A stretch of DNA of 64,000 bases, taken from NCBI RefSeq assembly GCF_013415305.1, contig NZ_JACBXU010000001.1, forward strand, positions 1,178,001 through 1,242,000. The letters are read 5' to 3'. The notes under the pieces are model-generated. The model searched no databases, was not told the origin of the DNA, and saw only the letters and a list, made by a program, of their open reading frames with translations. Shown here in pieces: positions 17,972 through 26,647 of this stretch (its first letter is position 1; every line of letters begins with the position of its first letter). A program made the position numbers and the translations under genes. The DNA is from Pantoea sp. WMus005 (GTDB taxonomy: Bacteria > Pseudomonadota > Gammaproteobacteria > Enterobacterales > Enterobacteriaceae).

Positions 17972-20900
17972 ATGGACTTTTCCCGCTTTTTTATCGACCG
18001 GCCGATTTTTGCTGCGGTGCTGTCGATCCTGATTTTTGTCACTGGCGTGATTTCCATTCCGCTGTTGCCGATCAGTGAATATCCCGACGTTGTGCCACCC
18101 AGCGTGCAGGTGCGCGCTGAGTATCCGGGCGCTAACCCGAAAGTGATTGCGGACTCCGTGGCGACGCCACTGGAAGAGGCGATCAACGGCGTCGAAAACA
18201 TGATGTACATGAAGTCAGTGGCGGGTTCGGACGGCGTGCTGGTGACTACCGTCACCTTCCGTCCAGGCACCGATCCCGATCAGGCGCAGGTTCAGGTGCA
18301 GAACCGCGTGGCGCAGGCGGAAGCGCGTCTGCCGGAAGATGTGCGTCGGCTGGGGGTAACAACCCAGAAGATGTCGCCGACCCTGACGCTGGTCGTCCAC
18401 ATGTTCTCACCCAATAATACCTACGATTCGCTCTACCTGCGTAACTACGCCACGCTGAAGGTGAAAGATGAGCTGGCGCGTTTGCCGGGCGTCGGTCAGA
18501 TCCAGATTTTCGGCGCAGGTGAATATGCAATGCGCGTCTGGCTGGATCCTAACAAAGTCGCGGCGCGAGGCCTGACTGCTTCTGACGTGGTGACGGCGAT
18601 GCAGGAGCAGAACGTGCAGGTCTCTGCCGGTCAGCTGGGTGCCGAGCCGCTTAAGAAGCAGAGCGACTTCCTGCTGTCGATTAACACGCAGGGACGACTG
18701 GAGAGCGAGCAGGAGTTCGGCGATATCATCCTGAAAACCTCAGAAGATGGTTCACTGGTGCGCCTGCGTGATGTCGCGCGGATTGAGATGGGTTCAGGCA
18801 GCTATGCCCTGCGCTCGCAGCTCAATAACAAAGATGCGGTCGGTATCGGCATCTTCCAGGCACCGGGCGCCAACGCCATCGATCTCTCCAATGCGGTTCG
18901 CGCCAAAATGGATGAGCTGGCAACCCGCTTCCCCAACGATGTGAAATGGGCCGCGCCTTATGACCCGACGGTGTTTGTCCGCGACTCGATTAAGGCAGTG
19001 GTTCAGACTCTGCTGGAAGCGGTGATCCTGGTGGTGCTGGTCGTGATTCTGTTCCTGCAGACCTGGCGCGCCTCGATCATTCCGTTGCTGGCGGTGCCCG
19101 TTTCTATCGTGGGTACTTTTAGCGTGCTCTATCTGCTTGGCTTCTCGCTGAACACCCTCAGCCTGTTCGGGCTGGTACTGGCGATCGGTATCGTGGTGGA
19201 TGACGCCATTGTGGTGGTAGAGAACGTCGAACGTAATATCGAAATGGGACTCTCACCACGCGCCGCTGCACATCAGGCGATGAGAGAGGTCTCCGGGCCG
19301 ATCATTGCGATTGCGCTGGTGCTGTGCGCGGTGTTTGTGCCGATGGCGTTTCTCTCGGGCGTTACCGGACAGTTCTACAAGCAGTTCGCCACGACCATCG
19401 CGATCTCCACCGTGATCTCGGCCATTAACTCGCTGACGCTCTCGCCCGCCCTGGCGGCGATGCTGCTGAAAGATCATAACGCGCCGAAAGACCGGCTGAC
19501 GCGGATTATTGATGCGCTGTTTGGCTGGCTGTTCCGTCCGTTTAACCGCTTCTTCCAGCGAAGTGCGCATGGCTATGAATCGCTGGTCGGTCGCACGCTG
19601 CGTCGCCGTGGCGCGGTGTTTGGCGTCTATATATTGTTGCTGGCCGGTGCCGGATTTATGTTCCACACCGTGCCGGGCGGCTTTATCCCGACTCAGGATA
19701 AGCTCTATCTGATTGGCGGCGTGAAGATGCCGGAAGGCTCCTCACTGGCGCGTACCGATGAAGTGATTCGCAGAATGAGCGAAATTGGTATGCAGACCGA
19801 AGGCGTCGCCTATGCGGTGGCGTTCCCCGGCCTGAATGCGCTGCAGTTTACCAATACGCCAAACAGCGGAACGGTCTTCTTCGGCCTGAAGCCGTTTAAT
19901 GAGCGCAAACATACGGCGGCCGAGATTAACGCGGAGATCAATGCGAAGATCTCGCAAATCCAGCAGGGTTTTGGCTTCTCGATAATGCCACCCCCGATTC
20001 TGGGGCTGGGCCAGGGTTCGGGTTATTCGCTGTATGTGCAGGACCGTGCGGGTCTGGGTTATGGTGCATTGCAGACGGCAATTAATACGCTGTCGGGCAG
20101 CATCATGCAGACGCCAGGGATGCACTTCCCTATCTCCTCCTATCAGGCCAACGTTCCACAGCTTGATGTGAAGGTTGACCGGGATAAAGCCAAGGCGCAG
20201 GGCGTCTCGCTGACTGCACTGTTCAGCACGCTGCAGACCTATCTTGGCTCGTCGTACGTGAATGACTTCAACCGCTTTGGCCGCACCTGGCGAGTGATGG
20301 CGCAGGCAGATGGCGATTTCCGCGACAGCGTGGAAGATATTGCTAACCTGCGTACCCGTAACGATCGCGGTGAGATGGTGCCGATTGGCAGCATGGTTAA
20401 CATCACCACCACCTACGGTCCCGACCCGGTGATTCGCTATAACGGCTATCCGGCAGCGGATTTGATTGGCGATGCCGACCCACGCGTGCTCTCTTCCGCG
20501 CAGGCAATGAGTCAGCTGGAAGCGATGTCCGGTCAGCTGTTGCCTAACGGCATGAACATTGAGTGGACGGATCTGAGTTATCAACAGTCCACTCAGGGCA
20601 ACACCGCACTGATTGTTTTCCCGATGGCCGTGTTGCTGGCGTTCCTTGTGCTGGCGGCGCTGTATGAGAGCTGGACGCTGCCGCTGGCGGTGATCCTGAT
20701 TGTGCCCATGACGATGCTCTCCGCGCTGTTTGGCGTCTGGCTGACCGGCGGGGACAACAACGTCTTCGTGCAGGTCGGACTGGTGGTGCTGATGGGACTG
20801 GCCTGTAAGAACGCGATTTTGATCGTCGAGTTCGCACGTGAGCTGGAGATTCAGGGTAAAGGAATTGTGGAAGCGGCGCTGGAAGCGTGTCGCCTGCGTC

Positions 20901-21124
20901 TGCGTCCGATTGTGATGACCTCCATCGCCTTTATCGCCGGTACGATACCGCTGATTCTGGGTGAAGGAGCGGGTGCAGAAGTGCGCGGCGTAACCGGTAT
21001 AACGGTCTTCTCCGGTATGCTCGGCGTAACGCTGTTCGGCCTGTTCCTGACACCGGTGTTTTATGTTGCCCTGCGCAAGCTGGTGACGCACCGGTCAGGG
21101 AATACGGAGTCAGTGACGGCATAA
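17972..21124 (+). CDS. oqxB: RND multidrug efflux permease OqxB
   Basis: 1050 residues, the usual RND length. Twelve membrane helices and two large periplasmic loops are evident from the hydrophobic pattern. The proton-relay residues are present: D410-D411 in GIVVDDAIVVVENVERN and K946 in LACKNAILIVEFARE. Resemblance to OqxB of Klebsiella is very close, from the start MDFSRFFIDRPIFAAVLSIL to the end. In Klebsiella the pump exports quinolones, chloramphenicol and quinoxalines when overproduced; the substrates here are inferred. A strong terminator follows at 21141. Confidence 0.94.
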   Translation: MDFSRFFIDRPIFAAVLSILIFVTGVISIPLLPISEYPDVVPPSVQVRAEYPGANPKVIADSVATPLEEAINGVENMMYMKSVAGSDGVLVTTVTFRPGTDPDQAQVQVQNRVAQAEARLPEDVRRLGVTTQKMSPTLTLVVHMFSPNNTYDSLYLRNYATLKVKDELARLPGVGQIQIFGAGEYAMRVWLDPNKVAARGLTASDVVTAMQEQNVQVSAGQLGAEPLKKQSDFLLSINTQGRLESEQEFGDIILKTSEDGSLVRLRDVARIEMGSGSYALRSQLNNKDAVGIGIFQAPGANAIDLSNAVRAKMDELATRFPNDVKWAAPYDPTVFVRDSIKAVVQTLLEAVILVVLVVILFLQTWRASIIPLLAVPVSIVGTFSVLYLLGFSLNTLSLFGLVLAIGIVVDDAIVVVENVERNIEMGLSPRAAAHQAMREVSGPIIAIALVLCAVFVPMAFLSGVTGQFYKQFATTIAISTVISAINSLTLSPALAAMLLKDHNAPKDRLTRIIDALFGWLFRPFNRFFQRSAHGYESLVGRTLRRRGAVFGVYILLLAGAGFMFHTVPGGFIPTQDKLYLIGGVKMPEGSSLARTDEVIRRMSEIGMQTEGVAYAVAFPGLNALQFTNTPNSGTVFFGLKPFNERKHTAAEINAEINAKISQIQQGFGFSIMPPPILGLGQGSGYSLYVQDRAGLGYGALQTAINTLSGSIMQTPGMHFPISSYQANVPQLDVKVDRDKAKAQGVSLTALFSTLQTYLGSSYVNDFNRFGRTWRVMAQADGDFRDSVEDIANLRTRNDRGEMVPIGSMVNITTTYGPDPVIRYNGYPAADLIGDADPRVLSSAQAMSQLEAMSGQLLPNGMNIEWTDLSYQQSTQGNTALIVFPMAVLLAFLVLAALYESWTLPLAVILIVPMTMLSALFGVWLTGGDNNVFVQVGLVVLMGLACKNAILIVEFARELEIQGKGIVEAALEACRLRLRPIVMTSIAFIAGTIPLILGEGAGAEVRGVTGITVFSGMLGVTLFGLFLTPVFYVALRKLVTHRSGNTESVTA

Positions 21125-21140
21125 ACCGTAAAAGTTAACA

Positions 21141-21169
21141 GGGGCGATCGGATGATCGCCCCTTTTTTT
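21141..21169 (+). terminator. Rho-independent terminator of oqxAB
   Basis: GGGGCGATC (21141-21149), loop GGAT, GATCGCCCC (21154-21162), then seven T. Confidence 0.9.
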
Positions 21170-21205
21170 ATGACGCACCCATTCCAGCAAACCTGGCCTT
21201 GCAGG

Positions 21206-21562
21206 TTAGCGCTGCTTCAATCTTTCATTTAGCGTTTCAATGATAAACGCATTCAGCGAGGTTTCATTTTGCGCGGCAGCCTGAGAAAGACGCTCTCCCA
21301 GCGATTCAGGATAGCGCAGCGTAAAGGTCTTAATTTTTTCCTGCTCAGCATAGGGATTAATGCCGGAGGCTGCACAATCTTCCAGGTATTCGCGCAGCGA
21401 AATCTCGCCCTCTTTGTACAGGCCCTGTACGCTGTCAGAGACAAAATCACAGTAGCCTGACAGGCCAGTAAAGCGCCCACGGAACATGTTGAGTTCAGGG
21501 ACATAGGAGATCACGGCGGATTGCCCGGCGACGGTGATTGATGAATTTGAACGATTATTCAT
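21206..21562 (-). CDS. hicB: HicB antitoxin
   Basis: 118 residues from the ATG at 21562; the frame continues upstream but that part overlaps hicA. The N-terminal half is the degenerate RNase H-like HicB fold (ISYVPELNMFRGRFTGLSGYCDF), and the C-terminal half looks like a ribbon-helix-helix DNA-binding domain (FTLRYPESLGERLSQAAAQNETSLNAFIIETLNERL). It overlaps hicA by 8 bp with the toxin first, the usual HicAB order. It should neutralise HicA and repress the operon. Confidence 0.9.
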   Translation of the reverse strand: MNNRSNSSITVAGQSAVISYVPELNMFRGRFTGLSGYCDFVSDSVQGLYKEGEISLREYLEDCAASGINPYAEQEKIKTFTLRYPESLGERLSQAAAQNETSLNAFIIETLNERLKQR

Positions 21563-21836
21563 AGGGATCGACTCCAATACTTTCCAGCCATTCACGCAGA
21601 TTAACAACAGCAGCTCTGTCGGTGTCTGGCGAAGGATGTGGCCGGTGAAAACGCGCTATTCTTCCTCTGAGAAGAAAACGCACCCGTGAACCACTACCTT
21701 CTTTAATCTCACCACCCAAAGCCCTGATTAATGACTCAACTGCCTGCCATTTCAGTCCGGACGGCGGCGGCATTTGAAAAACCTGCTCCAGCGTTTCACG
21801 CTGTTTTTTCCGTAAGTCCCTGACAACGGTGTTCAT
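21555..21836 (-). CDS. hicA: HicA toxin (mRNA interferase)
   Basis: 93 residues from the ATG at 21836. The C-terminal half has the HicA double-stranded-RNA-binding-like core: GSGSRVRFLLRGRIARFHRPHP with the catalytic His, then an end rich in Leu and Glu (REWLESIGVDPYE). The N-terminal region with RKKQRETLEQVF is longer than in the shortest HicA proteins. As a toxin it cleaves mRNA until bound by HicB. The pair sits between oqxB and oqxR, where the Klebsiella locus has nothing comparable. Confidence 0.88.
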   Translation of the reverse strand: MNTVVRDLRKKQRETLEQVFQMPPPSGLKWQAVESLIRALGGEIKEGSGSRVRFLLRGRIARFHRPHPSPDTDRAAVVNLREWLESIGVDPYE

Positions 21837-21973
21837 CCTGACCTCCGCGACTTCATCCAATGAAGTCATTTTAAGACGATGCTGTAGGAGGTCAAGATGA
21901 AATTTACGGAGAGAAGGCCTGCGTTGCAGGTTTGGGAAAGAAAAGGCTCAGGAAATGGACGTTCAGCAGACAT

Positions 21974-21997
21974 AAAAAAAGCCGCTCATCAGCGGCC
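21974..21997 (-). terminator. Terminator of oqxR, overlapping its last codons
   Basis: GCCGC (21981-21985) pairs with GCGGC (21992-21996), and the minus-strand U-tract is at 21974-21980. The oqxR stop codon (21989) falls inside the hairpin, so the last Lys-Lys-Gly-Arg codons double as stem and upstream A-tract. Confidence 0.75.
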
Positions 21998-22483
21998 TTT
22001 TTTGCAGAGTTCTTCACTCTCTTCGGGTTCAGGTTCCGGTACGGCGGTGCAGTTACTGGTGTCGCGTTTCTTCAGCTCGTTCAGTGCGTCTGCCACGGTG
22101 CGTTTTGCCAGCACATCCAGCGATGCCTGCTCGGCTTCATCGGCTATCGACTTGAAGTACCAGCAGAGGTTGGCACTGACCAGACAGCGCGGGGCGACAT
22201 CAGGACGTGCGGCCCAGATCTTTTTGTCTTCGATCACTGAGACATAGATATCCCGCAGAGTAATGTCTGCTGCAGGACGGCCCAGATGAATCGAACCGGT
22301 TCGGCCCAGCGTAGAGACGATGATGCCGTCTCGGGTCAGCGGGACCATTAATTTTCGAATGAAACTGGGATTCGCTTCCAGCCCATAGGCCAGAATCGCG
22401 CTGGTAGAGCGTTTACCCATTTGCTCCGCCATCGCTACGCTCAGAACCATTTGCAAAGCTGTCGGGAAGCGATAATCAAGCAT
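21989..22483 (-). CDS. oqxR: Rrf2-family repressor OqxR
   Basis: 164 residues from the ATG at 22483, chosen because MLDYRFPTALQMVLSVAMAEQ matches the start of Klebsiella OqxR; the frame extends to 22615 without a better start. A winged helix-turn-helix (STSAILAYGLEANPSFIRKLMVPLTRDGIIVSTLG) is followed by a region with Cys residues in RCLVSANLCWYF, so a redox or metal-sensing role as in other Rrf2 proteins is possible. In Klebsiella it represses oqxAB and rarA. Here hicAB separates it from oqxB, and it reads on the opposite strand to the pump genes. Confidence 0.88.
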   Translation of the reverse strand: MLDYRFPTALQMVLSVAMAEQMGKRSTSAILAYGLEANPSFIRKLMVPLTRDGIIVSTLGRTGSIHLGRPAADITLRDIYVSVIEDKKIWAARPDVAPRCLVSANLCWYFKSIADEAEQASLDVLAKRTVADALNELKKRDTSNCTAVPEPEPEESEELCKKGR

Positions 22484-22690
22484 TTCTTTATCCTGAGTTG
22501 CGGTGGATCTTATTGTTTTATTGCCGCATAAGTGAACAATCAATGAGCAATAAATATAACAAACACTGTTGCTTTTTTGAAGCAAACCGGCAGCGACAAG
22601 GCACGTATTCACCAAAGGCGGAGGCCCGATAGCACAAGGTGCTTAGCCTGCTAACGGCCCACTCTTTGCCGAACAGGCTTAACAGCATTG

Positions 22691-23875
22691 TCATACGCTG
22701 GGGGCTGATATTGCCGGTAAGCGCTGTTTCAGCGCCATGACCAGTACCACGTTAAAGATTGCTAAGGCGCAAAGCAACCACAGCGTTGCCGGGGCTCCCA
22801 TCCTTTCAAACACATATCCACCAATAAGCGGCGTCAGTGCCTGGCCCATTAATGCCGGGCGGGCCATTTTACCCACCACAATTGCGTAAGACTCTGGTTT
22901 GACCATCGCCAGCGGTAAAGTTCCGCGCACGATGGCACGTAAGCCATTCCCTGCGCCATACAGCACCATGCTCAGCAGCGCCATCTGCGGAAAGAGTGCC
23001 AGCAGCAGAAGACCCAGCGCGACCAGCCCAACAGAGAAAAAGGTGGTACTGATCGGATGACTGCGCTTAAAGGCGATATCGACAATACGGGCACCCACCT
23101 GGCACGGACCCAGTACGGCGCTGATCGCCAGCGCCGACGTCAGCGTATGGCCTGTGGCCTGCAACAGGGCGATGAGCTGCACGGAAATCGCCGTCATAAT
23201 CACGGATGCCAGAGTAAAGATGGCGCAAAGGAGCCAGAATAACGTGGGTTCAATCTCCGCCGTGGCAGGCTGCTTAATCCTGCGTTTAACTGGCCGCTTA
23301 GTGTGACTCGCGGGTAACGCAAACAGATAGGCAGGCAGCACGCAGACCACCATCATGGCCGCAATAATCAGTGACGCATTCCGCCAGCCAAATCCATGGA
23401 TTAACAATGCCGTGCCCGGCCAGACCAGCGTGGTGCAGAAGCCCGATATCAGCGTAATACTGGTGATGGCTGAACGTGCCTGACCGCCATAGCAGGTGCC
23501 GAGCGTGGCAAACAGCGCATCATAGAGGCCCATCGCCATACCGATGCCAATAATCACCCAGGCGAACAGAAACAGCGGCAGCGAGCCGCTATACGCCATC
23601 GTCACCAGCCCCACCGCCATCACCACCCCGCTCAACGCCAGCAGCAGGCGGCCACCGGTTCGCGCGATAATCCTGCCCGCCATCGGTGACAGGAGGCCTG
23701 ACACCAGAATGCCGGTCGAGAGCGCGCCGTAAATCCACTGTTGAGACCAGCCCATCTCAGCTGCAATCGGATTCGCCATCACGGCCATCAGGTAGAACGA
23801 CCCGCCCCATGAGAGTATCTGCACCCAGCCCAGAGTGATAATGGCGGCAATGCCGGGTTTGATGTTCTGATTCAC
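22691..23875 (-). CDS. Major facilitator superfamily transporter
   Basis: 394 residues from a GTG at 23875; no nearby ATG fits and the Shine-Dalgarno sequence is weak. Twelve membrane segments are apparent with a basic central loop (SHTKRPVKRRIKQP) between the two six-helix halves. The motif-A-like stretch SPMAGRIIARTGGRLLLALSG follows the second helix. Overall form suits the monocarboxylate/oxalate-formate group of MFS proteins, but no substrate can be given. The 207 bp towards oqxR separate it from that gene, so it is probably its own unit. Confidence 0.82.
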   Translation of the reverse strand: MNQNIKPGIAAIITLGWVQILSWGGSFYLMAVMANPIAAEMGWSQQWIYGALSTGILVSGLLSPMAGRIIARTGGRLLLALSGVVMAVGLVTMAYSGSLPLFLFAWVIIGIGMAMGLYDALFATLGTCYGGQARSAITSITLISGFCTTLVWPGTALLIHGFGWRNASLIIAAMMVVCVLPAYLFALPASHTKRPVKRRIKQPATAEIEPTLFWLLCAIFTLASVIMTAISVQLIALLQATGHTLTSALAISAVLGPCQVGARIVDIAFKRSHPISTTFFSVGLVALGLLLLALFPQMALLSMVLYGAGNGLRAIVRGTLPLAMVKPESYAIVVGKMARPALMGQALTPLIGGYVFERMGAPATLWLLCALAIFNVVLVMALKQRLPAISAPSV

Positions 23876-23994
23876 AGGTAATCTCTTCGTTAGCAGGCGA
23901 ACCGTTTTTATAACATGTTCTGCGATAAGCCAAAATGCGTGACGCTCTTTTCGCTTTATCGCCGGGCAGATCGCACGGTTTTTAAAGGAAATAT

Positions 23995-24017
23995 TAACTG
24001 TATGTTGTAACTATTAG
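23995..24017 (+). promoter_or_regulatory. Ter replication-termination site (TerB-like)
   Basis: The core GTATGTTGTAACTA (24000-24013) is identical to E. coli TerB, including the G at position 6 required for the fork lock. It lies 62 bp before tus, as TerB does, and probably overlaps the tus promoter so that Tus represses itself. From the known polarity of Ter, forks arriving from lower coordinates should be blocked; this direction is inferred. Confidence 0.9.
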
Positions 24018-24056
24018 GGAATTGCATTCTCGCAAGGCTTCTGCCACATTGTGGAC

Positions 24057-24067
24057 GTTGTAACTAT
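24057..24067 (+). repeat. Second partial Ter core next to tus start
   Basis: GTTGTAACTAT repeats 11 bases of the Ter core 53 bp downstream, ending just before the tus Shine-Dalgarno GGAGG (24069-24073). The 5' part of a full Ter site (GTAT with the key G) is missing. Confidence 0.6.
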
Positions 24068-24078
24068 GGAGGCACAAC

Positions 24079-25008
24079 ATGACGCGCTACGACTTAGTGG
24101 CTGATATGCATCAGTGTGTAAAAGACCTGGAACAGGCGCTGGGGGAGCTGCGTCAGCAGATTGAAGCGCAGCCTCTGCTGATTGCCCGCGTCTTCAGCCT
24201 GCCGCCGGTGGTGAAAGGCCGTGAGCATGAAGCGATCACTCAGATTGCCGTTGAGCAGCATCTAGGCGAGAGCGCACTGAAGATGGCGCTCGACCACTAC
24301 TGCCGCCTGTTCATGCAGCATCAGTCCGAACAGCTGAGCACCAAGGCAGCTGTTCGCTTACCCGGTGCACTCTGTATTGAATGCGACGCGGAACGGGAAG
24401 CAGAAATTGGCGCGCTGGTCGATCTCATCAACCAGCTGAAAGCGCGGCTGGAGCAGCTGATTACGGTGGACTCGGGTCTGCCGAGCGAAGCACGTTTTGA
24501 GTTCGTCCACCAGCATTTACGCGGTCTGATTACCCTGAATGCCTATCGCTCAATCACCCTTCTCAGCGCCCCAGATAGCCTGCGTTTCGGCTGGGCCAAT
24601 AAGCACATTATCAAGAATCTCAAGCGTGAAGAGGTGATCGCCCAGCTGGAAAAAAGCCTGAAGTCGGGACGCGCGAAAGCGCCCTGGTCACGGGAACAGT
24701 GGGCGGAAAAAGTACAGGAGGAGCTGGCTAGCGTGCGTGCCCTTCCCGCCTCAGCACGGCTGAAAATCAAGCGCCCGGTGAAGGTCCAGCCGGTGGCGCG
24801 CGTCTGGCGCGCGGATGAACAAAAGCAGACCCAGCTGGCCTGTCCTTCGCCAATTCTGGTGATCTGTCGCGATCGCACTCAGGTGCCGGTGCTGGGCGAG
24901 TTGCTTAACTACGACGCTGATAACATTACGCATCGTCATAAACCTGCCGCTGAACCGCTGAATCTGTTGATACCCCGGCTGCATCTGTGGGTCGATTGCC
25001 CCATCTGA
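24079..25008 (+). CDS. tus: Replication terminus site-binding protein Tus
   Basis: 309 residues, the same length as E. coli Tus. It binds Ter DNA as a monomer and halts replication forks in one direction by blocking the DnaB helicase. Recognisable blocks include the N-terminal helices (MTRYDLVADMHQCVKDLEQAL), the interdomain DNA-binding strands (FEFVHQHLRGLITLNAYRSI, then ANKHIIKNLKREEV) and the C-terminal LLIPRLHLWV. A good ribosome site, GGAGG, precedes the ATG. The Ter site upstream supports the assignment. Confidence 0.95.
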   Translation: MTRYDLVADMHQCVKDLEQALGELRQQIEAQPLLIARVFSLPPVVKGREHEAITQIAVEQHLGESALKMALDHYCRLFMQHQSEQLSTKAAVRLPGALCIECDAEREAEIGALVDLINQLKARLEQLITVDSGLPSEARFEFVHQHLRGLITLNAYRSITLLSAPDSLRFGWANKHIIKNLKREEVIAQLEKSLKSGRAKAPWSREQWAEKVQEELASVRALPASARLKIKRPVKVQPVARVWRADEQKQTQLACPSPILVICRDRTQVPVLGELLNYDADNITHRHKPAAEPLNLLIPRLHLWVDCPI

Positions 25009-25010
25009 AT

Positions 25011-25035
25011 AAAAAAAGGCCAGCATCCGCTGGCC
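25011..25035. terminator. Terminator between tus and fumC
   Basis: GGCCAGC (25018-25024), loop ATCC, GCTGGCC (25029-25035). The seven A at 25011-25017 give fumC on the minus strand a strong U-tract; the hairpin can also end tus transcripts, with a poorer T-run. Confidence 0.88.
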
Positions 25036-25053
25036 TCTGTTCTCGCTTAAACC

Positions 25054-26451
25054 TTACGACTTCATGCTGCCGACCATCTCTTCCGGCCGGACCCAGGCAT
25101 CAAACTCTTCTTCAGTGAGATAACCCAGCTTCAGCGCCGAGCCTTTCAGCGTCAGCCCTTCTTTGTGTGCTTTCTTGGCAATTTCTGCCGCTTTGTCATA
25201 ACCAATATGGGTATTCAGCGCCGTCACCAGCATCAGTGACTCATTCAGCAGTTGATCGATACGCTCACGCACCGGCTCAATGCCGACAGCACAGTGATGA
25301 TTAAAACTGTCCATACCATCTGCCAGCAGGCGAATCGATTGCAGGAAGTTATGAATGACCATCGGACGGAAGACATTAAGCTCAAAGTTACCGGACGCGC
25401 CGCCCATGTTGATCGCCACGTCATTTCCCATCACCTGACAGCAAAGCATGGTCATCGCCTCGCACTGGGTCGGATTGACTTTGCCTGGCATGATGGAGCT
25501 GCCAGGTTCATTTTCGGGAATCGCGATTTCGCCGATGCCGCAGCGCGGACCGGAAGAGAGCCAGCGCACGTCGTTGGCGATCTTCATTAGTGAGGCGGCC
25601 AGACCTTTCAGTGCGCCATGAGCATGCACCAGCGCATCGCAGGTGGCCAGTGCCTCAAACTTGTTAGGCGCGGTGACGAACGGCTGCTGCGTGAGATCGG
25701 CCAGCGCCTTCGCCACGCGCACCGCATATTCCGGGTGGGTGTTGAGGCCGGTGCCCACGGCGGTTCCGCCCAGCGCCAGCTCTGCCACATGCGGAATGCT
25801 CTGTTCGATATGCTTCAGGTTGTGCTCCAGCATCGCTACCCAGCCAGAGATTTCCTGGCCCAGGGTCAGCGGCGTCGCATCCTGCAGGTGAGTACGGCCA
25901 ATCTTGACGATATCTTTAAAGGCGTCGGATTTCTGGCTCAGCGTTTTCTTAAGCACCTGAATCTGTGGGATCAGCTGTTCACGCAGGGCGATCACAGCGG
26001 CAACATGCATCGCCGTCGGGAAGACATCGTTGGAGCTCTGGCTCTTGTTCACATCGTCGTTGGGATGGACCAGGCGTGACATGCCGCGCTCTCCGCCGAG
26101 GATTTCACTCGCGCGGTTCGCCAGCACTTCATTCATGTTCATATTGGTCTGGGTGCCGGAGCCGGTTTGCCAGATCGCCAGCGGAAATTCATCCGCATGC
26201 TTATCAGCCAGTACTTCATCTGCCGCGCTGACAATCGCATCGGCTCGTTCGGCGGGCAGCAGTCCCAGATCGCGGTTCACGCTGGCTGCGGCGCGCTTGG
26301 TCAGCGCCAGTGCGTGCACCAGCGCGGTGGGCATTTTTTCGGTTGAGATGCGGAAATGTTCCAGTGAGCGCTGCGTCTGCGCGCCCCATAATTTGTCTGT
26401 AGGTACATCGATGGGGCCCATTGAATCTTTCTCAATGCGGTTGGCTGCCAT
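25054..26451 (-). CDS. fumC: Class II fumarate hydratase FumC
   Basis: 465 residues, close to the usual length. It interconverts fumarate and malate in the citric acid cycle and, unlike the iron-sulfur fumarases, resists oxidation. The superfamily signature [11 protein letters not shown] is complete, and [19 protein letters not shown] and [10 protein letters not shown] are the other conserved regions. In E. coli fumA precedes fumC with manA beyond; here fumC stands alone, divergent from manA, with no fumA in the gap. It is probably soxRS-responsive as in E. coli, but no sox box was identified. Confidence 0.95.
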   Translation of the reverse strand: MAANRIEKDSMGPIDVPTDKLWGAQTQRSLEHFRISTEKMPTALVHALALTKRAAASVNRDLGLLPAERADAIVSAADEVLADKHADEFPLAIWQTGSGTQTNMNMNEVLANRASEILGGERGMSRLVHPNDDVNKSQSSNDVFPTAMHVAAVIALREQLIPQIQVLKKTLSQKSDAFKDIVKIGRTHLQDATPLTLGQEISGWVAMLEHNLKHIEQSIPHVAELALGGTAVGTGLNTHPEYAVRVAKALADLTQQPFVTAPNKFEALATCDALVHAHGALKGLAASLMKIANDVRWLSSGPRCGIGEIAIPENEPGSSIMPGKVNPTQCEAMTMLCCQVMGNDVAINMGGASGNFELNVFRPMVIHNFLQSIRLLADGMDSFNHHCAVGIEPVRERIDQLLNESLMLVTALNTHIGYDKAAEIAKKAHKEGLTLKGSALKLGYLTEEEFDAWVRPEEMVGSMKS

Positions 26452-26647
26452 GAATACGTCTCCTTCACCTTGTTTTTAAAAGAATGACCGCCGGGGTCGT
26501 TACAATCAGCTGTCGGGCGGTCCGGATGGTAATACACAATAATTTAACATTATCAGAGCTTAGCGTCCTTTTGCGCTGGATATGTATTTTTACCGGCAGT
26601 TTCTGCTTTAATAGCGGCAATAATTTCCCGTGATAAAGGGTTATACG

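Noticed and set aside
19742..21091. 449-residue open frame antisense to oqxB
   Set aside because: Its product is rich in His, Gln and Arg as expected for the shadow of a GC-rich gene, and oqxB on the other strand is certain.
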